Below, piece after piece: positions 4,297-6,956 of a stretch of DNA of 6,956 nt. The notes under the pieces were generated by a model. That model saw nothing but the letters and a program-made list of their open reading frames with translations, searched no databases and was not told where the DNA came from. This DNA is from Nostoc sp. CHAB 5715. Its GTDB lineage: Bacteria > Cyanobacteriota > Cyanobacteriia > Cyanobacteriales > Nostocaceae. How positions within the stretch are numbered: position 1 is the stretch's first letter; each line of letters starts with the position of its first letter. Both the position numbers and the translations under genes were made by a program. The stretch lies in contig NZ_JAIVFR010000337.1 of the NCBI RefSeq assembly GCF_020829685.1, forward strand, positions 1-6,956, read 5' to 3'.

Positions 4297-5028
4297 CTAT
4301 GCCCAATTCCCAAATTCGCTAGATTTTACAATGTGCATTCCTGCCTCTGCAAACCTTGCAAATGCTGCATCTGCCTGTTCTGTGTAGTCCACAACACCGG
4401 CAACAACAACAGGCGAAGTAGAATCTTCTAGCAAATAGATTTTTTGAGCAAGGGTGGCATCTACCTGTTTAATTTCTGTTAATAAATCGTCAATTGTCCA
4501 AGCGACGCAGTGACTTTTAGCTTGACCACCAATAATTACTGCATCATATTCTAAAAGTTGCGTAATCAGGCGCGTGTTCTTTAGAGCAAGTGGACGTTGC
4601 TCAAAATCTTCCAACACCTCTGGACGCAAAATGGAATAGTTTTCTGTTAAGGGATTTTCACCTTTAATTTCAAATTGCGTCTGACTCTGACGAGCAATAC
4701 AGTGGAAAAATATGGCTTCTTCTATTGATGAAACTAAAGCATGACCAATACCACCCAACATAGAATGATAAGGCCAAACTGTTAGGGGATATTTACCGTC
4801 TTGACTGAGTTGCTTAACGTAATGGTAAGTATGTTTTTCTAATAATTCATAATCCCCATTAGTAACACTGTCAGCAACTGCTGGATTAACTTTCCAGATA
4901 CCTTGTTCGATGTCTGTTGGGGTAATGTTAGTAGCTGCTGGAGTAGGATGTTCGCCGACTTTATTGGGGTTAAAGTGAGGAGGAATTGGTAGTTGGGTTA
5001 TTGTTTGGGTGTTCATATAATTCTGCAT
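4297..5028 (-). CDS. Nicotinamidase/isochorismatase-like protein, probably internally deleted
   Basis: The 243-residue product matches the C-terminal two thirds of the larger cyanobacterial nicotinamidase-like (cysteine hydrolase) proteins. Recognisable parts are WPYHSMLGGIGHAL (His88, a likely metal ligand), IKGENPLTENYS (Lys122, the likely catalytic Lys) and GGQAKSHCVAWTIDDLL (Cys174, the likely nucleophile). The N-terminus reads QLPIPPHFNPNKVGE and then joins HPTPAATNITPTDIEQGIWKVNP directly. From memory, family members carry about 100 residues between these two parts, including the LIDVQNxF strand with the catalytic Asp and a D-x-H metal pair. Both are absent here, so hydrolase activity is doubtful. 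The last residues (EFGNWA) and the TAG come from a heptamer array. Starts at 5028 or 5016 are both possible. The gene lies 47 bases after the toxin gene on the same strand. It could be a recent pseudogene or a repurposed remnant. Confidence 0.75.
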   Translation of the reverse strand: MQNYMNTQTITQLPIPPHFNPNKVGEHPTPAATNITPTDIEQGIWKVNPAVADSVTNGDYELLEKHTYHYVKQLSQDGKYPLTVWPYHSMLGGIGHALVSSIEEAIFFHCIARQSQTQFEIKGENPLTENYSILRPEVLEDFEQRPLALKNTRLITQLLEYDAVIIGGQAKSHCVAWTIDDLLTEIKQVDATLAQKIYLLEDSTSPVVVAGVVDYTEQADAAFARFAEAGMHIVKSSEFGNWA

Positions 5029-5075
5029 TTATGTTGTAATTATTAAGCTTGCCTCAGTTAAATATAATGCCTTAC

Positions 5076-5360
5076 TTAGTAAACCTCATCATGGGAACCT
5101 AAAGTTAGCAACAAAATTTCTTCCTCTCCTGATTCAGGATTTGTAACAAATTTAAATAAAATCCGATTACGATAATCAATTGAACATGAGTATCTACCCG
5201 ATGAATCGCCTTTTAGCTTGTGACTACGTAAACTGAGTTGAAATGGGTCTTCAGCGATTTGTTGTAATACTTGCTCAATTTGAGAACGTAACTCAGGATT
5301 TTTCTTGACTAGACGCTTAAAAGCACGAACAAAAGTCGGACTCCAAACCAAATTTTTCAC
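5076..5360 (-). CDS. RelE/YafQ-type toxin (mRNA interferase family)
   Basis: The 94-residue protein has the compact RelE/ParE fold pattern: an N-terminal strand (LVWSPTFVRAFKRLVKK), an alpha-helical part (ELRSQIEQVLQQIAEDPF), the HKLKGDSSGRYSCSI segment and the strand RNRILFKF. It ends LLLTLGSHDEVY, the usual tail of YafQ/RelE relatives. Likely functional residues are His47, Asp62, Arg64, His90 and Tyr94, by analogy only. RelE/YafQ members cut mRNA on the ribosome, whereas ParE members poison gyrase; the HDEVY ending favours the former. The start codon is GTG, inside the GTGA overlap with the antitoxin gene, so translation is probably coupled. No frameshift or missing segment is seen. Confidence 0.88.
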   Translation of the reverse strand: MKNLVWSPTFVRAFKRLVKKNPELRSQIEQVLQQIAEDPFQLSLRSHKLKGDSSGRYSCSIDYRNRILFKFVTNPESGEEEILLLTLGSHDEVY

Positions 5361-5575
5361 TCGTCTAACTCCGCCATCAAATCTGCAACTGAACCACGCC
5401 GGACATTACCTTGAGCATAATCACTTTCTGCTTGCGCGATTTCTTTTAATAAATCATCCCGTCGCTGTTGTTTGAGACGCTTTTGGATAATATCTACAAG
5501 AATAGCCTGAGCTTCTGGATCTAATGCTTCTACTGCTTCTATAGCTTTCTGGAATGTAGATGTTTTTTCTAGCAT
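5357..5575 (-). CDS. Antitoxin partner of the RelE/YafQ-type toxin
   Basis: This is a 72-residue acidic and basic protein immediately upstream of the toxin, sharing the 4-base GTGA overlap typical of type II pairs. Predicted helices cover residues 5-20 (STFQKAIEAVEALD) and 21-50 (PEAQAILVDIIQKRLKQQRRDDLLKEIAQAES). They are followed by a flexible tail, GNVRRGSVADLMAELDE, which resembles the toxin-wrapping tail of such antitoxins. I cannot assign a named DNA-binding fold with confidence. Identification rests mainly on position, size and the partner. The ATG at 5575 is the only sensible start, and no Shine-Dalgarno precedes it. As in other type II systems it probably represses its own promoter; an imperfect palindrome at 5631-5661 is a candidate site. 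Confidence 0.8.
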   Translation of the reverse strand: MLEKTSTFQKAIEAVEALDPEAQAILVDIIQKRLKQQRRDDLLKEIAQAESDYAQGNVRRGSVADLMAELDE

Positions 5576-5630
5576 GGGCGTTAAAGAATTTGATGATAAG
5601 TCTAATTTAGCTGGTGGTGTGTGTAATCTG

Positions 5631-5671
5631 TTTACTCAATAGTATATTTGTATTAAGTAAAACAGCGTAAA
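5631..5671 (-). promoter_or_regulatory. Candidate promoter with overlapping operator for the toxin-antitoxin pair
   Basis: On the minus strand TATACT (plus 5641-5646) could be a -10 and TTTACG (plus 5666-5671) a weak -35, with 19 bases between. An imperfect palindrome with arms TTTACTcAATA (5631-5641) and TATTaAGTAAA (5651-5661) has 10 of 11 positions paired and covers the -10. This is the arrangement expected of an autoregulated antitoxin. AT-richness makes chance matches likely, so this is a suggestion only. Confidence 0.35.
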
Positions 5672-5714
5672 TAATTAAAGGTTTGTAGTAAGTAGATGGA
5701 CAAAAATATTTACA

Positions 5715-5789
5715 GTCATTGCGAGCGAAGAGAAGCAATCCCAGCCGCAAGCGAATTGCTTCATTCCGCTTCGCTCCATTCGCAATGAC
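5715..5789 (+). repeat. 75-bp imperfect palindrome (GTCATTGCGA family)
   Basis: The outer arms GTCATTGCGA (5715-5724) and TCGCAATGAC (5780-5789) are perfect inverse copies. GCGAAG (5725-5730) pairs with CTTCGC (5769-5774), leaving a five-base bulge TCCAT at 5775-5779. An inner arm GAAGCAAT (5732-5739) pairs with ATTGCTTC (5755-5762). The whole folds into one long hairpin on either strand. It looks like an interspersed palindromic element; its function is unknown. Confidence 0.75.
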
Positions 5790-5823
5790 GTTGTGTAATT
5801 AATTCTGTTCTACTACTTAATAA

Positions 5824-5863
5824 GTTCAGTCCTTCTTTTAGGACTAAAGTCCTTACTACGAAC
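5824..5863 (+). repeat. 40-bp palindromic repeat with AGTCCT/AGGACT stem
   Basis: Ends GTTC (5824-5827) and GAAC (5860-5863) are complementary. AGTCCT (5828-5833) pairs with AGGACT (5840-5845), or alternatively GGACT (5841-5845) pairs with AGTCC (5848-5852). Two mutually exclusive hairpins are thus possible. I recall similar AGGACTAAAGTCCT sequences as dispersed repeats in filamentous cyanobacteria, but this is not checked. Confidence 0.6.
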
Positions 5864-5942
5864 TCAATTATAATAATTTTACATTACTTAACAGATTTCG
5901 ATTTATTCGCACAGACTTACTTATGAAAACATAAATTTAGCG

Positions 5943-6947
5943 TTAGCAAAGCTTAATAAAGTTATCGCTCTCATCCAAACTTCGCAACATTGCCAAACGT
6001 TGATCTAACCACTCATCTGTAAACCAACCATAAGGCAAAACATCGCCAACTACGTTTGTGCTGATTCCCATCACCCAAATATGAGCAGCTTTCACAAACA
6101 CAGGAATTGATGCGAGTTCAGCCTCACTGAGTTTACGAATAGCTTGATATCCTTCAATAAAACTGTTTCTGACTGTCATATCTATCTTTATTTTCAACGC
6201 TACGTGCAAAAACTTCGCAATCTCAAAAGCACGCCAACCATAGCCGCACTGGTCAAAGTCAAACAAAGTAGGTTCATTCTGTTCTGTAAAATGAGCATTC
6301 CCTGAATGTACATCTCCAACACAAATTCCATATTCAGGCGCTGTTAGATGTAGTTGAAATCCTGCGAGTTGGCTTTTGATTTTTATTATTTCTTTTTGAA
6401 GATAATCAATATCATTTTTTCTATGTTTGTAGAGATGTGTAATTGCTCTCATTGACCAATCGAGCAAGTATTCGTTGTTTAATGCGGGTCGGCTAAAACT
6501 GCTTTTAAAATTGTCTAATTTCTGATGAATTTTTGCCAGTACCCCTCCCAAAATATAACTTTGTTTACCATCAAGTTTGTCATCAACTGCGTGACCAGGT
6601 GCGTAGTTAAATACTGCTACATAGCGCACGCCTTCGGGTGCTAAAATGTTTGTCGTAAAGCTACCATTTTTTCTAGCAATAGGGTATGCAACTGGCTGTT
6701 TTTGCTCATGCAAAAATACTAGTAATTCTAGTTCAAAATCAATTTCTTCTTTATTCCTCCACCCACGCCGATAAACTCGCAAAATATACTTTTCTCTCTC
6801 GGTTATCACTAGATAAGTATCATTTAGACCTCGTTTGTATAATTTACAGCTATGAGGTTTGGGGATTGGATACTCACAGAGTACACTGGTAATTAAAGCC
6901 GCCCCATCAGGAATTGAGTGAATTACAGGTATTGCAGGTTGGGTCAT
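5943..6947 (-). CDS. APH-family phosphotransferase (homoserine kinase II/SrkA-like fold)
   Basis: This 334-residue protein has the small-molecule or protein kinase fold of the phosphotransferase (APH) family. The N-lobe has GLNDTY (40-45), YILRVYRR (54-61, near the nucleotide) and DFELELLVFL (70-79, a conserved acidic helix). A hinge-like AVFNYAPGHAV follows at 111-121. The catalytic loop is CVGDVHSGN (Asp211, His214, Asn217), in which the usual first His of HGDxHxxN is Val209. The metal-binding segment is LFDFDQCGYGWRAFEIA (Asp230/Asp232). The substrate cannot be inferred; antibiotic resistance should not be assumed. The length is normal and the frame intact. The ATG at 6947 lies nine bases from the window edge, so an upstream start cannot be fully excluded. 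The gene lies well upstream of the toxin-antitoxin pair on the same strand, with a 367-base gap. Confidence 0.88.
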   Translation of the reverse strand: MTQPAIPVIHSIPDGAALITSVLCEYPIPKPHSCKLYKRGLNDTYLVITEREKYILRVYRRGWRNKEEIDFELELLVFLHEQKQPVAYPIARKNGSFTTNILAPEGVRYVAVFNYAPGHAVDDKLDGKQSYILGGVLAKIHQKLDNFKSSFSRPALNNEYLLDWSMRAITHLYKHRKNDIDYLQKEIIKIKSQLAGFQLHLTAPEYGICVGDVHSGNAHFTEQNEPTLFDFDQCGYGWRAFEIAKFLHVALKIKIDMTVRNSFIEGYQAIRKLSEAELASIPVFVKAAHIWVMGISTNVVGDVLPYGWFTDEWLDQRLAMLRSLDESDNFIKLC

Positions 6948-6956
6948 AGAATTACC

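Larger units (their letters stand above)
4175..4307 (+). repeat. Two ~60-bp direct repeats (73-bp spacing) in a CCAATGC-type array
   Basis: Bases 4175-4234 match 4248-4307 with one mismatch (C4179 versus T4252). Each copy consists of TGAC(C/T)AATGCCCAAT, one 24-nt dispersed element, then GCCCCATGCCCTATGCCCAAT. The second copy carries the TAG stop of the minus-strand gene (4297-4299). Identity across both the element and its flanks points to duplication of the whole segment rather than two separate insertions. Confidence 0.85.
5576..5942. other. Spacer between phosphotransferase and toxin-antitoxin genes
   Basis: These 367 bases contain no credible gene. They hold the candidate antitoxin promoter (5631-5671), a long imperfect hairpin (5715-5789) and a second palindromic repeat (5824-5863). 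GTTTGTAGTAAG at 5681-5692 and CTTACTACGAAC at 5852-5863 are inverted copies with one mismatch and enclose the hairpin. No T-rich terminator is seen after the phosphotransferase gene. Confidence 0.6.

Noticed and set aside
6686..6892. Plus-strand frame inside the phosphotransferase gene
   Set aside because: It is antisense to a conserved N-lobe and has no recognisable motifs.
5943..6947. Aminoglycoside resistance gene
   Set aside because: Only the general APH fold is supported; the substrate is unknown and many cyanobacterial members are not resistance enzymes.

Overview
The window reads as chromosome of a filamentous, Nostoc/Anabaena-like cyanobacterium. Four lines of evidence support this. 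Four HIP1 octamers (GCGATCGC) are present, at 298, 483, 2233 and 3817. Heptameric tandem repeats (CCAATGC, ATTCCCC, CGTAATT, GAATTTT types) fill the spacers. Three copies of a ~24-nt dispersed element beginning ACTTCGGC and ending GTACAAGT sit inside those heptamers. The gene families (ScpB, DUF760, HhoA/HtrA-type protease, LysM-M23 peptidase) are also typical. No CRISPR array, tRNA, rRNA, integrase or full insertion sequence is visible.

Layout. 1-206: repeats, then the 5' region of scpB. 207-743 (+): chromosome segregation protein ScpB. 744-965: a G-rich/C-rich repeat pair able to fold back. 966-1313 (+): small DUF760 protein with a duplicated N-terminal segment. 1314-1625: a nest of short repeats and foldback elements. 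1626-2840 (-): membrane-anchored Deg/HtrA serine protease. 2841-3198: divergent spacer rich in repeats. 3199-4092 (+): exported LysM-M23 cell-wall protein. 4093-4296: repeats containing two identical 24-nt elements in a ~60-bp direct duplication. 4297-5028 (-): nicotinamidase/isochorismatase-like protein that seems to have lost an internal block including its catalytic Asp. 5076-5575 (-): RelE/YafQ-type toxin-antitoxin pair, antitoxin first, overlapping by GTGA. 5576-5942: spacer with a candidate operator-promoter and two hairpin-forming repeats. 5943-6947 (-): APH-family phosphotransferase.

How the genes relate. There is no single pathway. The HtrA-type protease and the LysM-M23 protein are transcribed divergently and both act outside the cytoplasmic membrane, which is compatible with an envelope-maintenance role, but nothing shows co-regulation. 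The toxin-antitoxin pair and the nicotinamidase-like gene share a strand with a 47-bp gap and could be co-transcribed. The most notable content is the repeat biology. Short elements split heptamer units exactly, arrays reach into the 3' ends of two genes and supply their last codons, and two genes carry small duplication or deletion scars. I see no convincing new multi-gene defence or biosynthetic system.
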